IMG/VR virus record: IMGVR_UViG_3300043452_000006
Location: 1 to 30,687 of that record
From: a virus
DNA length: 30,687 nucleotides
Reading direction: 5' to 3' (one strand)
Part shown: piece by piece, positions 8,149 to 16,307 of the stretch
Layout of the letters: every line of letters starts with the position of its first letter
How positions within the stretch are numbered: the first letter of the stretch is position 1
Notes under the pieces: generated by a model
What the model was told of the DNA's origin: nothing
Databases searched by the model: none
The model's input: the letters and a program-made list of their open reading frames with translations, nothing else
Made by a program: the position numbers and the translations under genes

Positions 8149-9294
8149 TTACGCGTGTACTAGGTACTTTACGTGGCTAGCGTGGGTTAGCGCGCCGTCC
8201 ATACGGTAAGTAAAGCGGTATGCGGTTACGTCGTTCGCGAAGTACGCGTCGGCGGAAGTAGCAACCTCTAGTCCGGTGGTTACGATCTTGTAGCTTGGCA
8301 AGTGGCCGAATACGACGGACTTAGCGCCGGTTCCGATGTTTGCCATTGCTGGGTTCTCGAATACGTTGTAACCAGCGAATACGTCTGGTGCGCCAACGTT
8401 TACGGTGTATAGGTAAGCGCCGTCGTCCGACTTTAGCTTACGCATTGCGCCAACGGTCGAAGTGTTTGCCATATAGCCAACACCTGGTAGGCGACGTGCC
8501 GCACCGTCAAGGCTAAACTGCAACGAAATCAAGTCGTCTGCGGTAAAGCTGGTGGTGCCGGCGGTAACTCCCGAACCTGCGCTTGCTACCAAACCTAGGG
8601 TCTCGGTTGAACCGGTTCCCACGGTGGCTAGCTGGTTGATCTTGAAACCGATAGCGTTACCGGCTTGCTCCGCAATAACGGATTCGATGTCGAACCCGGC
8701 GTCGGTTAGCAACTCGTTGGCGATCTGTACGGTGAAACCGATCTTCTTAGGGGTCAATAGAACGCTGTCGAAAGTCGGGTTCGATTCTGCGATAGCGGAA
8801 CCGGCGGCGTACTGGGTCGCGGTGCTGTATGCGGTGTAAGTAGGGATACGTAGAGACTCGCCCGAAGTGCGGGTAATTACGTCCGAAGTGTCTAGCATTG
8901 GGCCGACAAGTCTGGCCAAGCCGTACACCTGGTCCAAGAATCCAACTGGAACGGTCGCGGTCGCTGGGATAAGCGCGCGCTTCTCGTGGTTGAATACGTG
9001 GGAACGAACCTCACCCTGCGCCATTGCGCGGAAGATCTCCGCGTCGGAACGGGATTCGGTCGCTGGAACGAAGCCCTTAGCGGCCGCGGCCACCTCTAGC
9101 TTGCGCTCCTCGGCACGCTGGGCAACTGCGATAGTCTCTGCCGCGCGATCCATTTCGGCCTCTAGGCGGCCAATTTTCTGCATTTCTTCGCCGTCAAGTC
9201 CGCGCTTCTCGGTCTCGGCAGATTCGATAACGTCCTTGATCTGCTCGTATAGGTTCGCGCGAAGCTCCTGCTGGCTCTTAATAAAGTCAGACAT
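8149..9294 (-). CDS. Major capsid protein, HK97 fold
   Basis: A 381-residue protein matching phage HK97-type capsid proteins. The first 85 residues are charged and helical (the delta or scaffold region normally removed by the prohead protease). The core then shows P-loop-like strands, SGESLRIPTYT, LTPKKIGFTVQIANELL and a C-terminal DVTAYRFTYRMDG. It follows the protease gene with one small gene between. It is enclosed by two strong terminators and has its own leader, suggesting separate high-level expression. Confidence 0.95.
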   Translation of the reverse strand: MSDFIKSQQELRANLYEQIKDVIESAETEKRGLDGEEMQKIGRLEAEMDRAAETIAVAQRAEERKLEVAAAAKGFVPATESRSDAEIFRAMAQGEVRSHVFNHEKRALIPATATVPVGFLDQVYGLARLVGPMLDTSDVITRTSGESLRIPTYTAYSTATQYAAGSAIAESNPTFDSVLLTPKKIGFTVQIANELLTDAGFDIESVIAEQAGNAIGFKINQLATVGTGSTETLGLVASAGSGVTAGTTSFTADDLISLQFSLDGAARRLPGVGYMANTSTVGAMRKLKSDDGAYLYTVNVGAPDVFAGYNVFENPAMANIGTGAKSVVFGHLPSYKIVTTGLEVATSADAYFANDVTAYRFTYRMDGALTHASHVKYLVHA

Positions 9295-9309
9295 TCTTAC
9301 TTCTTTCTA

Positions 9310-9440
9310 ATAATTAGTTCGCTGGGATTATGCGGCGCTAAACGCTCTGCAAGCATTACGGCGCTAAACGCTCTGTAACGCGCGAAAGTTTTGGCGTACT
9401 CTCGTTGTAATAATTGTAACGCACGTCTGCACGCTTAAAA
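9310..9440 (-). promoter_or_regulatory. Capsid gene leader with probable tandem promoters
   Basis: Non-coding stretch between the upstream terminator and the capsid start. A 17-bp element is present twice (9333-9349 and 9359-9375), 26 bp apart. On the minus strand each copy has TT(A/G)CAG, then AGCGTTTAGCGCCG, then TAAT, resembling -35 and -10 boxes. The promoter reading is inference; an operator pair for a regulator is the alternative. A GTTACAATTATTACAAC stretch lies upstream. Confidence 0.5.
9333..9375. repeat. Two 17-bp direct repeats upstream of capsid gene
   Basis: The sequence cggcgctaaacgctctg occurs at 9333-9349 and 9359-9375, identical, with 9 nt between copies (26 bp period). Each copy has an internal GCG-CTAAA-CGC dyad. 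No other copy was seen in the window. Confidence 0.9.
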
Positions 9441-9476
9441 AGAAACTCCCCGGCCCAAGAAGCCGGGGAGAAGAAA
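9440..9476 (-). terminator. Rho-independent terminator before the capsid gene
   Basis: A perfect 9-bp stem, CTCCCCGGC with GCCGGGGAG, with a short loop, followed on the minus strand by TTTCTTTTT. It ends the transcript carrying portal, protease and the 78-residue gene. Confidence 0.9.
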
Positions 9477-9506
9477 CGTAGGGGCTTGGCGGCGACCGCT
9501 TAGGGG

Positions 9507-9743
9507 TTAGCGTGTTTCTGCCGGCTTGGTTACTCGCGTTTCTTTTGCGGAACGTTCAAACTTCGTCCCGTCTTGTAGCGTACCGTCCCCGTCGCCGTCT
9601 TTGGCGTTTAGGTCGTACGCAACTTCGCTATCCAGCGAAACAATAGCCGCGGCCCATTTATCGGCGTATTCGTGAATTACGCCCGTGCTTGGGTTTCCGG
9701 CTACGTCTAGGATTGTTGCTTTTACCTGGTCAAAAGTTGCCAT
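9507..9743 (-). CDS. Small acidic protein with EF-hand-like loop
   Basis: A 78-residue protein between protease and capsid genes, overlapping the protease stop by 1 bp. I do not recognise a family. The centre has NAKDGDGDGTLQDG, which resembles the calcium-binding loop DxDxDG of EF-hand and dockerin domains. The C-terminus is charged. By position it could be a scaffold, decoration or assembly protein, but this is not shown by the sequence. It is the last gene before the terminator. Confidence 0.65.
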   Translation of the reverse strand: MATFDQVKATILDVAGNPSTGVIHEYADKWAAAIVSLDSEVAYDLNAKDGDGDGTLQDGTKFERSAKETRVTKPAETR

Positions 9744-11005
9744 TAGATAGCCTTAGATAGTAGTTCGGCCTTTTTCTTCTTTAGCTCTAAAAAGCCAAGA
9801 TCCACTTCTTCAACCTTTGGGGCCTCTGGTAGTGGGGAAAGCGTGTCAATAACTTTAGTTAGAAGTGCGCGGTCGTCTGGGCTCATTTGTTCGCCTTGCT
9901 CAACCTTTAGCAATGCGTCGGCTAGTGCGTCCGCGTCCACTTCGGCGCGCTGGGCAATTTTGTCTAGCCCGCGAACCTGGGCGGTTCCGTTAGTGCCTTG
10001 ATATGCCGGGAACGCGGTTAGGCTAACTTCGTGAAGGCGTACGGACTTTAGCGTACGTTCGGTGCCTTCGGCGTTCCATTCGTCGCCGCCACGCGCTGGG
10101 ATTGAGAATCCAAAACTAAAACCAGACACGTCGCCGCGCTTAATCAACTCTCGCGCGTCCCGCCCGTGGGTGGTGTTGGGTAGAGTAGCTTCTACGCGTA
10201 GGCCCTTGTCGTCCTCTATAAGTGTCATAGTGCCGGCGCGCGTGGATCCCATTACCGCGCCGGTATCGTGGTTCCACAAAAGCTTTACATCTCCACGCGA
10301 CTTTAGGCTTCGGGTAAAAGCGCCCGGTGCGATAGTTTCGGTAAAGCCGCCAAGGTTTTCGGACCGCGAATTAAATAGGGCGGCGTAGCCGGTTAGCGTC
10401 ATATTGTCGCCGTCCTCGCGAAGCTCTAAGCCGTTCTCAAACTCGCGTGTTTCTAACTTACTCAAAATAGCGCCTCCCGTGCGGCCTTCTTGTTCTGCCT
10501 CTAGTCTAGCAACTACACCTTCGGCGTAGGCTAAAGCTCTTTGTGCAGAACGCTTAGTTCCGCCACCTCCCCATAACGCCACGGCAACAACGCCGGGCGA
10601 CGGGTAATCTTCCGATTGTGGATCTGCGGCCGGTGCGTCAAAGTCCACCATATGCCTAGCCAGAAACGCTTTTAGTCTTACCCATTTTTCCGCGGTAATC
10701 TGGCCTTCGGCCATTGCCCTAGCTTCGCGCTTGGTTTTGTCTAGTAGGCCGTCACCGGCGCGACCTTCTTCTACCCAGCGCAAGCCTAGACGGGCAGAAG
10801 CCCTAAAGTATGCTGGGGCGCTTATGTCTACTTCGCGAACCTCTAGCGAACGTTCGCCACCTGGTTCGATTCCTTCGGCAATACTTACCGCAACCATTTG
10901 ATCTATCGCGGATTGCTTAGTATCGTGGCACGCTAAAACTTCGCCGTCGTCTTTGATAACGGCCCAAGCCGGGCAAGAAGTAGAATCCGAAATAAAGTAC
11001 GGCAT
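9743..11005 (-). CDS. Prohead (capsid maturation) protease with extra N-terminal domain
   Basis: A 420-residue protein. Residues 185-345 are the HK97/U35-type serine protease, with likely catalytic His246 (LLWNHD), Ser297 (SGFSFGF) and Glu326 (RLHEVSL). Residues 60-170 form a helical region (ITAEKWVRLKAFLARH, VAVALWGGGG) often fused to actinophage proteases. The Lys/Glu-rich last 70 residues may act as a scaffold. The enzyme trims the capsid protein N-terminus and itself during head maturation. It is joined end to start with both neighbours, indicating translational coupling. Confidence 0.92.
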   Translation of the reverse strand: MPYFISDSTSCPAWAVIKDDGEVLACHDTKQSAIDQMVAVSIAEGIEPGGERSLEVREVDISAPAYFRASARLGLRWVEEGRAGDGLLDKTKREARAMAEGQITAEKWVRLKAFLARHMVDFDAPAADPQSEDYPSPGVVAVALWGGGGTKRSAQRALAYAEGVVARLEAEQEGRTGGAILSKLETREFENGLELREDGDNMTLTGYAALFNSRSENLGGFTETIAPGAFTRSLKSRGDVKLLWNHDTGAVMGSTRAGTMTLIEDDKGLRVEATLPNTTHGRDARELIKRGDVSGFSFGFSIPARGGDEWNAEGTERTLKSVRLHEVSLTAFPAYQGTNGTAQVRGLDKIAQRAEVDADALADALLKVEQGEQMSPDDRALLTKVIDTLSPLPEAPKVEEVDLGFLELKKKKAELLSKAI

Positions 11006-11277
11006 TAGTCTTGCCTAATCACCATTACGTGTAATTCATTAGTGCCACTATCGGCTATTGCCCAAAGTGAATCACCGGGGCCAATAGTGATCTGGCTAGT
11101 TAGGGTTGCTTGGGCGTGTATGCCATTGGTAATTGAAACGTCACTACCGCCGATATACACGTTGTTATTTTGTGAATGTTCGTGATTGTGTATACATACG
11201 TGCTGGCCATTCATTGCCGCATTTACGATTTGTACCGCGGCCGTGCCTACGGAAAAATGGTTAGAGATAATTGGCAT
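11005..11277 (-). CDS. Small beta-rich virion-module protein, function unknown
   Basis: A 90-residue protein between portal and protease genes, 1-bp overlaps on both sides. The sequence alternates short strands: VCIHNHEH, NNVYIGGSDV, ITIGPGDSLWAI, ELHVMVIRQD. This pattern resembles small phage proteins built as compact beta sandwiches and often found near head genes. A head decoration or minor structural role is possible. No enzyme motif is visible. Confidence 0.7.
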   Translation of the reverse strand: MPIISNHFSVGTAAVQIVNAAMNGQHVCIHNHEHSQNNNVYIGGSDVSITNGIHAQATLTSQITIGPGDSLWAIADSGTNELHVMVIRQD

Positions 11278-12632
11278 TACTGGACCTCGTAAGCGCCGCT
11301 AGGGTTTTCTGGGTCGAACGTCGCCGCTTGTTGTAGCTGTACGGTCGGTAGTCCGGTGTGCGCGATTGCCGGAATGTTTAGGGCGGCTAGTGTCTCCGCT
11401 GGGTCGAAGCCAGAATTTATTAGCTTTTGCGCCATAGTAATTCGCTTGTCTAGCGCGGTTAGATCTGCCGCGTTTAGGTTTACGTTGGCTAGCGGAACGC
11501 GTGGTGCTTCGGCCGCTGGGTCCACTACTGGGCGTAGGTCCTCTAGGTAACGCACTTCGTTTATGCTCATTGCGCCAGATTGCAACATTGTCGAATAAGC
11601 GGCGGTGCGGGATTGTAGATCTGCGCGTAGTAGGCCGTCGATGTTGAACCTTAGAAACGCGGTGGCTCCGCCCGGTGAACGGCTAAGAAGCGGTGTTAGC
11701 GCGCCTTCGATTTTGCCGATAACGGGTCGAAGCCCGTGTGTAACCCAGGCAAGATTCATTTGTTCCACCGACGCGTAACTTGTGGTGCCTGGTAGCCCTA
11801 GTAGGTGCGGTGGCACGTTGAACGCGCGGGCCACGTCTGCGATTGACTGGTTGCGAGAATCTACCAAAGTAGATTTCTCCGGGTCGGTCTGGGTTGCAAC
11901 AAACTTAGCGCCGCCAGATAAAACACCGGTGCGGTGGCCCTTCTTCCAGCCACGGTGTCGGTTGTCAAAAGCCGACGCTAGTGCGGTGGCTTGATCACCA
12001 GACAACATACCTGGGAATTCAATAACGCCGGCCATATTCGTACCGGCACCAAAGAAGGTCGAAGCGTAACGCTCTAGCGCTAGCGCCAAACCGAACGTCT
12101 CATTCATTGCCTTGATACGGCTAATACCGCGGATTTCGCCCGGCTTCATTACGTCCGGAATAAATACGATTTCTTCGCTAGATAGTGGCATAGATTCGCC
12201 TTCTACCACGAATTGAAGTCTGCCTAGGCCGTTGCGCTTTACCGTTACGGTATTTGGGTTTAGCACGGTTAGGTTTACTACTTCTCCGCGGTCGTTGGAG
12301 AATACGCGAATAAAGGCATTACCTTCTAGCAATAGCGAAACGATTACCTGGTTGTAGAAGGCTTCGCGTGGTAGGTCTACGTCTGGTTGCAGAACCCAAG
12401 CTGGCTGGGGCCTAAACGGATAGCGTGCGCCGTCGCGTCTAATGTAAGCGTCTAGGGGTAGCGTGGAGATTGTGTCTGCGATAAGGCTAATAGCGCTAAA
12501 CACCGCATTTACTTGAAAGACTGAATCGCTGTTTATGTTTGTTCCGGATAGGTTGCCGAAAACGATATCGTCGCCCGATTCGAATACGGTCTGGTAACTA
12601 ATTGCGCGCTTCTCGAAAAACCTATCGAACAC
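11277..12632 (-). CDS. Portal protein, HK97 family
   Basis: A 451-residue protein following the terminase genes. It has typical HK97 portal segments: an N-terminal FQVNAVFSAISLIADTISTLPL, EGNAFIRVFSNDRGEV, and AFNVPPHLLGLPGTTSYASVEQ near residue 285, followed by the long C-terminal helices. Twelve copies form the DNA entry channel. The start is a GTG at 12632 with GGAG 9 nt upstream, just after the stop of the small membrane protein gene. Confidence 0.95.
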   Translation of the reverse strand: MFDRFFEKRAISYQTVFESGDDIVFGNLSGTNINSDSVFQVNAVFSAISLIADTISTLPLDAYIRRDGARYPFRPQPAWVLQPDVDLPREAFYNQVIVSLLLEGNAFIRVFSNDRGEVVNLTVLNPNTVTVKRNGLGRLQFVVEGESMPLSSEEIVFIPDVMKPGEIRGISRIKAMNETFGLALALERYASTFFGAGTNMAGVIEFPGMLSGDQATALASAFDNRHRGWKKGHRTGVLSGGAKFVATQTDPEKSTLVDSRNQSIADVARAFNVPPHLLGLPGTTSYASVEQMNLAWVTHGLRPVIGKIEGALTPLLSRSPGGATAFLRFNIDGLLRADLQSRTAAYSTMLQSGAMSINEVRYLEDLRPVVDPAAEAPRVPLANVNLNAADLTALDKRITMAQKLINSGFDPAETLAALNIPAIAHTGLPTVQLQQAATFDPENPSGAYEVQ

Positions 12633-12634
12633 TT

Positions 12635-12763
12635 CTATTTCTCCAAACTAATACCAATAAGGGTAATAAGTATTCCGCCAACTATAAGGCCCGCTGGCAA
12701 CGCGATAAGCCCGGCCCCAAGGGTTACGGCCACCGCGCCGGTTATCTGTAATAGGTTTTTCAT
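12635..12763 (-). CDS. Small single-pass membrane protein (42 residues)
   Basis: A short ORF in the gap between terminase and portal: ATG at 12763, with AGGA 4 nt upstream, stop TAG at 12635. The product starts MKNLLQITGAVAVTLGAG and is almost entirely hydrophobic, ending SLEK. It has one long or two short membrane segments. Spacing is tight on both sides (7 bp to terminase, 2 bp to portal), which supports it as a real gene. Function unknown. Confidence 0.75.
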   Translation of the reverse strand: MKNLLQITGAVAVTLGAGLIALPAGLIVGGILITLIGISLEK

Positions 12764-12769
12764 AAGATC

Positions 12770-14296
12770 CTAAATAAAAAATTGCGGCGTTACTTGTTCT
12801 TCTAGTCTAGCGGTAGCGCGGTCATATGCCATTAGAAGGGCTATCGCTAGGTCAATTTTCAAGCGTGGGTTTCGGTAATCTTTTGTGATTCGCGCGCCAC
12901 GGTTTGAATCTATCTTTAGTATGCAGTTATCTAGGTGTCTGCCTAGGGCCGCGTCGCCATTGTGCTTTATCTTCCCGGCCAGAATTGCTTCGTTTAGCTT
13001 GGCGGTTGCCGGCACGGTTCGGTTTATGGTGTTCGGGTATTCCGTAACCGCTAGGCCCACTTCGGCCCATTGGTACATTTCGTCTTGATAGTAGCTAGGG
13101 TCGCAAACTATCTCACGGCAATTAGGGTGAGCCAAGAAGAAGTCGATAACCGTTTTACTTACTAGGTTCTTGTCGATTACCCAAGAATCGTCGTCTAGGG
13201 CGAAGTCTTTTTCCCAATGCGCAACCCGGAACGCGCGGAACACGTCGCCTTCTTCGCGCGGGAGAATAACCGCAACTAGCGCGGTGCTGTCGTTCTTCCA
13301 AGATCCGTCGAAACCCAGAACGTATTCGTCGGTTGGTAGTAGTTCGAATTCCTCCGTTAGCCCGTCCCATACTCCCGCCGGCAACCAAGCGGACTTAGTG
13401 TTTACCCATTGGTTGCAACGCTTGGTTCTAAATTCGGCTTCCGGTGTTGTACGAACCGCGCTAGTAAAGTCCGCCGCCGCGCAAATATCCCCGTAGCCTG
13501 GGTTGGCTTCTTGCCACGTTTCTTCTACGCGGTGGTCCGAAGTTTCCGCCGCTTCCCACCAAGCCATAAAAAAAGTGTCGTCGGTTAGTTCTTCATTGGC
13601 TAACTTTTTGCCGTAATTGTAAAGACTGTAAGCAATGCTATCGTCGCCGGTCTGATCGGTGCGCGTTCCGGCCGTGGTAATCCCAACCATATGCGCCCGG
13701 TTGCCACGCGCTCCCATTGCCAAGCTCATTACGTCCCATAGTTCGCGGGTCTGCATTGCGTGAATTTCGTCGGCGTAAACGGCGACCGGATTCAAACCTT
13801 CTTTGGAATACGATTCGGCAGATAGCACGCGATACACCGAACCCAGTTCTGGCACTTCGATAGCGTCTCGGTAAAGCTTGGCCATTGCCGTAAGTTCTGG
13901 GTGCGCTTCGATTATTCGTTGCGCGTCCTTAAAAACGATTCTGGCTTGCTCTTTTTCCGCCGCGATTGAATAGATTTCCGCTCCGCGTCCACCTAGAACG
14001 AATAGGTCCGCCAAGGCCAAGGTACTCGCGATAGCCGATTTCCCGTTCTTTCTAGGTAAGCCCACGTATGAAATGCGTTTCAAGAATCCGCCCGCGCCGT
14101 CGTCGGCATAGATCCGTCGGATAATTTCACGTTGCCAGTCTCGCAAAACTAGCGGTGAACCCGCTGGGCCGGCTACTGAATCCTTAGTAATAACGCCAAA
14201 TAGTTCTACGAATTGTAGGGCGGCTTCGGCCCTGGAACCATAAAGCGTTTCTTCGGGTACCGGCGTAAGCCAACGCGGTGGCCAATTAGTCGCCAT
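12770..14296 (-). CDS. terL: Terminase large subunit
   Basis: A 508-residue packaging motor. The ATPase domain has a Walker A-like GLPRKNGKSA (79-88) and Walker B VAVYADE (171-177), followed by VGITTAGTR as the coupling motif. The C-terminal nuclease has acidic residues in GFDGSWKND (Asp330) and IVCDPSYY (Asp399). It cuts concatemeric DNA and drives it into the prohead with the small subunit and portal. It overlaps the small subunit gene by 11 bp. Confidence 0.95.
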   Translation of the reverse strand: MATNWPPRWLTPVPEETLYGSRAEAALQFVELFGVITKDSVAGPAGSPLVLRDWQREIIRRIYADDGAGGFLKRISYVGLPRKNGKSAIASTLALADLFVLGGRGAEIYSIAAEKEQARIVFKDAQRIIEAHPELTAMAKLYRDAIEVPELGSVYRVLSAESYSKEGLNPVAVYADEIHAMQTRELWDVMSLAMGARGNRAHMVGITTAGTRTDQTGDDSIAYSLYNYGKKLANEELTDDTFFMAWWEAAETSDHRVEETWQEANPGYGDICAAADFTSAVRTTPEAEFRTKRCNQWVNTKSAWLPAGVWDGLTEEFELLPTDEYVLGFDGSWKNDSTALVAVILPREEGDVFRAFRVAHWEKDFALDDDSWVIDKNLVSKTVIDFFLAHPNCREIVCDPSYYQDEMYQWAEVGLAVTEYPNTINRTVPATAKLNEAILAGKIKHNGDAALGRHLDNCILKIDSNRGARITKDYRNPRLKIDLAIALLMAYDRATARLEEQVTPQFFI

Positions 14297-14726
14297 TACT
14301 CATACGCCTAAGTTGCTCTAGCTTGCTTTCGGTTTTGGCAATAGTGAATCCCAAGCGCGAACGGTCTGCCGGGGTGAATCCCAAGCGGCCTAGGTTTGCG
14401 GCTATTGCTTTTTCTAGTTCGTTCAAATTCATATTTAGCGTGCGGTCGTTTGGGTTGTCTGGCACTAGGGCTAGCAATGAATCGCGCCGGTCTAATTGTT
14501 CGCAAGTCATTTGCAAAACGTGAACGTCCGTCCGGCTACTTACCCAAAGTTCGCCGTGCTTAAATACAGAATCCCAAAGTTGCTTACCGGACCATTCAAG
14601 CGGTCGGATCGGTTCAACGTAGCCCGAAGTCAATACGTCCAGTTCCGCTTTAGGCAATGGCCTACGGCCTGGGTTACCTAGAAGCTTCTTTTGTTCGACT
14701 GGTTTAGAAGGTCGTCCCGCTGGCAT
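14286..14726 (-). CDS. terS: Terminase small subunit
   Basis: A 146-residue protein beginning MPAGRPSKPVEQKKLLGNPGR, the common opening of P27/actinophage small terminase subunits. A DNA-binding helical N-terminus is followed by helices for ring formation. I chose ATG 14726 because AGGGG lies 7 nt upstream; a longer frame from a TTG at 14765 has no support. It recognises the packaging site and guides the large subunit. It follows a strong terminator region and a leader with a dyad. Confidence 0.9.
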   Translation of the reverse strand: MPAGRPSKPVEQKKLLGNPGRRPLPKAELDVLTSGYVEPIRPLEWSGKQLWDSVFKHGELWVSSRTDVHVLQMTCEQLDRRDSLLALVPDNPNDRTLNMNLNELEKAIAANLGRLGFTPADRSRLGFTIAKTESKLEQLRRMSNGD

Positions 14727-14736
14727 TTGCTTACCC

Positions 14737-14776
14737 CTACATCTTGTGGTTGCTAGGTTGTTCAACCACTACATCT
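14737..14776. promoter_or_regulatory. Dyad and direct repeat in the terminase leader
   Basis: gtggttg (14746-14752) and caaccac (14763-14769) form an inverted repeat flanked by two copies of ctacatct (14737-14744 and 14769-14776). The element lies 11-50 nt upstream of the TerS start and borders its ribosome-binding site. It could be an operator, an mRNA hairpin controlling TerS, or part of the packaging recognition site. TACACT a little upstream could be a -10 box. Confidence 0.5.
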
Positions 14777-14852
14777 AGTGTATCGCTTGGGCAATAATTT
14801 CGCGAACCTCTACGAAAGCGGGGCGCTGAGGGTAGGTTTGCGGACGTATGCT

Positions 14853-14903
14853 AAAAAATGCCCCGGTCCCCGTAAATACGGCGGTGGGGTAATGGGCTTT
14901 TTT
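14853..14903. terminator. Probable bidirectional terminator between HNH and TerS genes
   Basis: A long imperfect GC-rich hairpin (CCCC...GGGG outer stem and an inner CCGTATTTACGG) is flanked by six A at 14853-14858 and six T at 14898-14903, so both strands end in a T run. It would stop the leftward early transcript after the HNH gene. The non-coding stretch 14777-14929 around it is also where a cos packaging site could lie; no cos sequence could be identified. Confidence 0.7.
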
Positions 14904-14929
14904 GGGCTTGTTTCTAGGCGTGCGCCGGC

Positions 14930-15262
14930 TTAGGCCAACGGTTTATTTCCACGTCTTTGATTACAGAGACGGTGCGCTGGGGCTAATGGGCTTAGTGGGT
15001 CGCCCGGTAATAGGTGATCGGCTTCTATCTTGTCGCCTACCTGGAACGGTGCTTGGCATAAATGGCAATGCGTTGCGTTGGCTATCACTTGTTGGCGTAG
15101 CGCACGGTATCTGGATCCATACATTGCGGCCTTGTATTGCCTTCTTGGTTCTGTATTTCTTTTGGCTTCGCGAAGTTTGTTTAGTTGTTGTAGGTGAGTA
15201 GGGCAGTAGCTACCGGTAGATAGGGTCCCGCAAGTTAGGCACGGACGGTTAAATTTTGGCAT
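14930..15262 (-). CDS. HNH endonuclease next to terminase
   Basis: A 110-residue protein with a zinc-ribbon/HNH layout: CLTCG and YCPTH at the N-terminus, HCHLCQAPF, then DHLLPGDPLSPLAPAHRLCNQRRG as the HNH core. HNH proteins coded beside the terminase (as HK97 gp74) are required for cutting at cos in several phages. I take ATG 15262 as the start, since 15268 is a TTG two codons earlier; it overlaps the upstream glycosyltransferase stop. Confidence 0.88.
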   Translation of the reverse strand: MPKFNRPCLTCGTLSTGSYCPTHLQQLNKLREAKRNTEPRRQYKAAMYGSRYRALRQQVIANATHCHLCQAPFQVGDKIEADHLLPGDPLSPLAPAHRLCNQRRGNKPLA

Positions 15263-16307
15263 AAACAATTTGGCGGAACGTATCGCCTATACCCTCCCAC
15301 GAAATAGTTTCCGCATACTCGCGGCTACGTGAATGCCATTGGTCCCAGTCATTGGCTAGGTACTCTAGGGCTTCGGGTAGGTTGTTGGGTTGCTCTACCA
15401 TTATTACCCCGTTATAGCCACGCCCGCCTACCTTGGTGGTAATGATCGGTAGCCCGTAGCTCATTGCACGCGCGACCTTTAGGCTTGTCCCGCTTCCGGT
15501 GTGCATTAGGTTTACGAACGCGTAGGCATTGGCTAGGTAGTTATCCATAGTGTCGTTATCTACGTAACCGATTAGTTCTACATTAGGGCGGTTAGTGCGT
15601 ACTTGCTTAGCGCATAATCCCAGTATCTGGACGTTGTAGTTGTCCGGGGCGTTGTCGGCTAGGGCTTGGGCCGCTCTTACATTAGGGCCGTAGTTGCTTC
15701 CGATAAAGATTAGGTTTCTTGTTTTACCTTCGGCAAGCTTGGGCGGTAGATCCGTGCCATTAGGGACGTAGTGCATTGGCGCGGTTGGGTTGTAGGTCTG
15801 GCGTAGTATCTGCGCGTCTAGCTCCGAACAATAGGTAATCGCCCGCGCGTTCTTTACGGCCGCTTCTTCTAGCTCACGCACTATTTGTTCGTCGATAGAA
15901 CCTGGCCACCTAAGCGATGTTAGAAACGCTTCGGCATTGTGCGCGTCGTAGATATAGGGCGTGTCCCCTACGAACGGGTATAGCCACGGGTGTTCCAATA
16001 CGATTAGGTCCGGCGCATAGTCGGCTATTGCGGCCTTTAGTTTGTTTTGGTGCTTAGCGGTAAACGCTGGTACGCCGTCCATTGTGTACACGGCTTGGCC
16101 AAAGATCTTATTGGCTTGTTCGTGGGCTTCTGGGTCGGCGTTTATTACCTGGTATGTCATTTCGCTGTAAGTAGTTTCAAATTCCGCTTCCCAGTTAAGG
16201 GCAATGGTTTTTATGCTACCTAGCGCGGCTAGTAGGTTTAGGGCGCGTTCTGCGCCACCGAAGTTAGCCGGAATTATGTTGAACGGAACTAGGCCTAGAA
16301 CCTTCAT
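15249..16307 (-). CDS. Family 4-like glycosyltransferase (second)
   Basis: A 352-residue GT-B protein. N-terminal PANFGGAERALNLL is the acceptor-side Gly loop, DAHNAE lies at 121-126, and GSGTSLKVARAMSYGLPII (271-289) is the sugar-nucleotide binding region, with Lys277 in place of the usual first Glu side. It starts by ATGA overlap with the FmdB-like gene. It is about 7 kb away from the other glycan genes and in the early/DNA module, so it may be expressed earlier, for example to alter the host surface. Confidence 0.88.
   Translation of the reverse strand: MKVLGLVPFNIIPANFGGAERALNLLAALGSIKTIALNWEAEFETTYSEMTYQVINADPEAHEQANKIFGQAVYTMDGVPAFTAKHQNKLKAAIADYAPDLIVLEHPWLYPFVGDTPYIYDAHNAEAFLTSLRWPGSIDEQIVRELEEAAVKNARAITYCSELDAQILRQTYNPTAPMHYVPNGTDLPPKLAEGKTRNLIFIGSNYGPNVRAAQALADNAPDNYNVQILGLCAKQVRTNRPNVELIGYVDNDTMDNYLANAYAFVNLMHTGSGTSLKVARAMSYGLPIITTKVGGRGYNGVIMVEQPNNLPEALEYLANDWDQWHSRSREYAETISWEGIGDTFRQIVYAKI

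Noticed and set aside
14765-14765. Longer TerS start at a TTG
   Set aside because: It has no ribosome-binding site, would run through the dyad element, and family members begin at MPAGRP.
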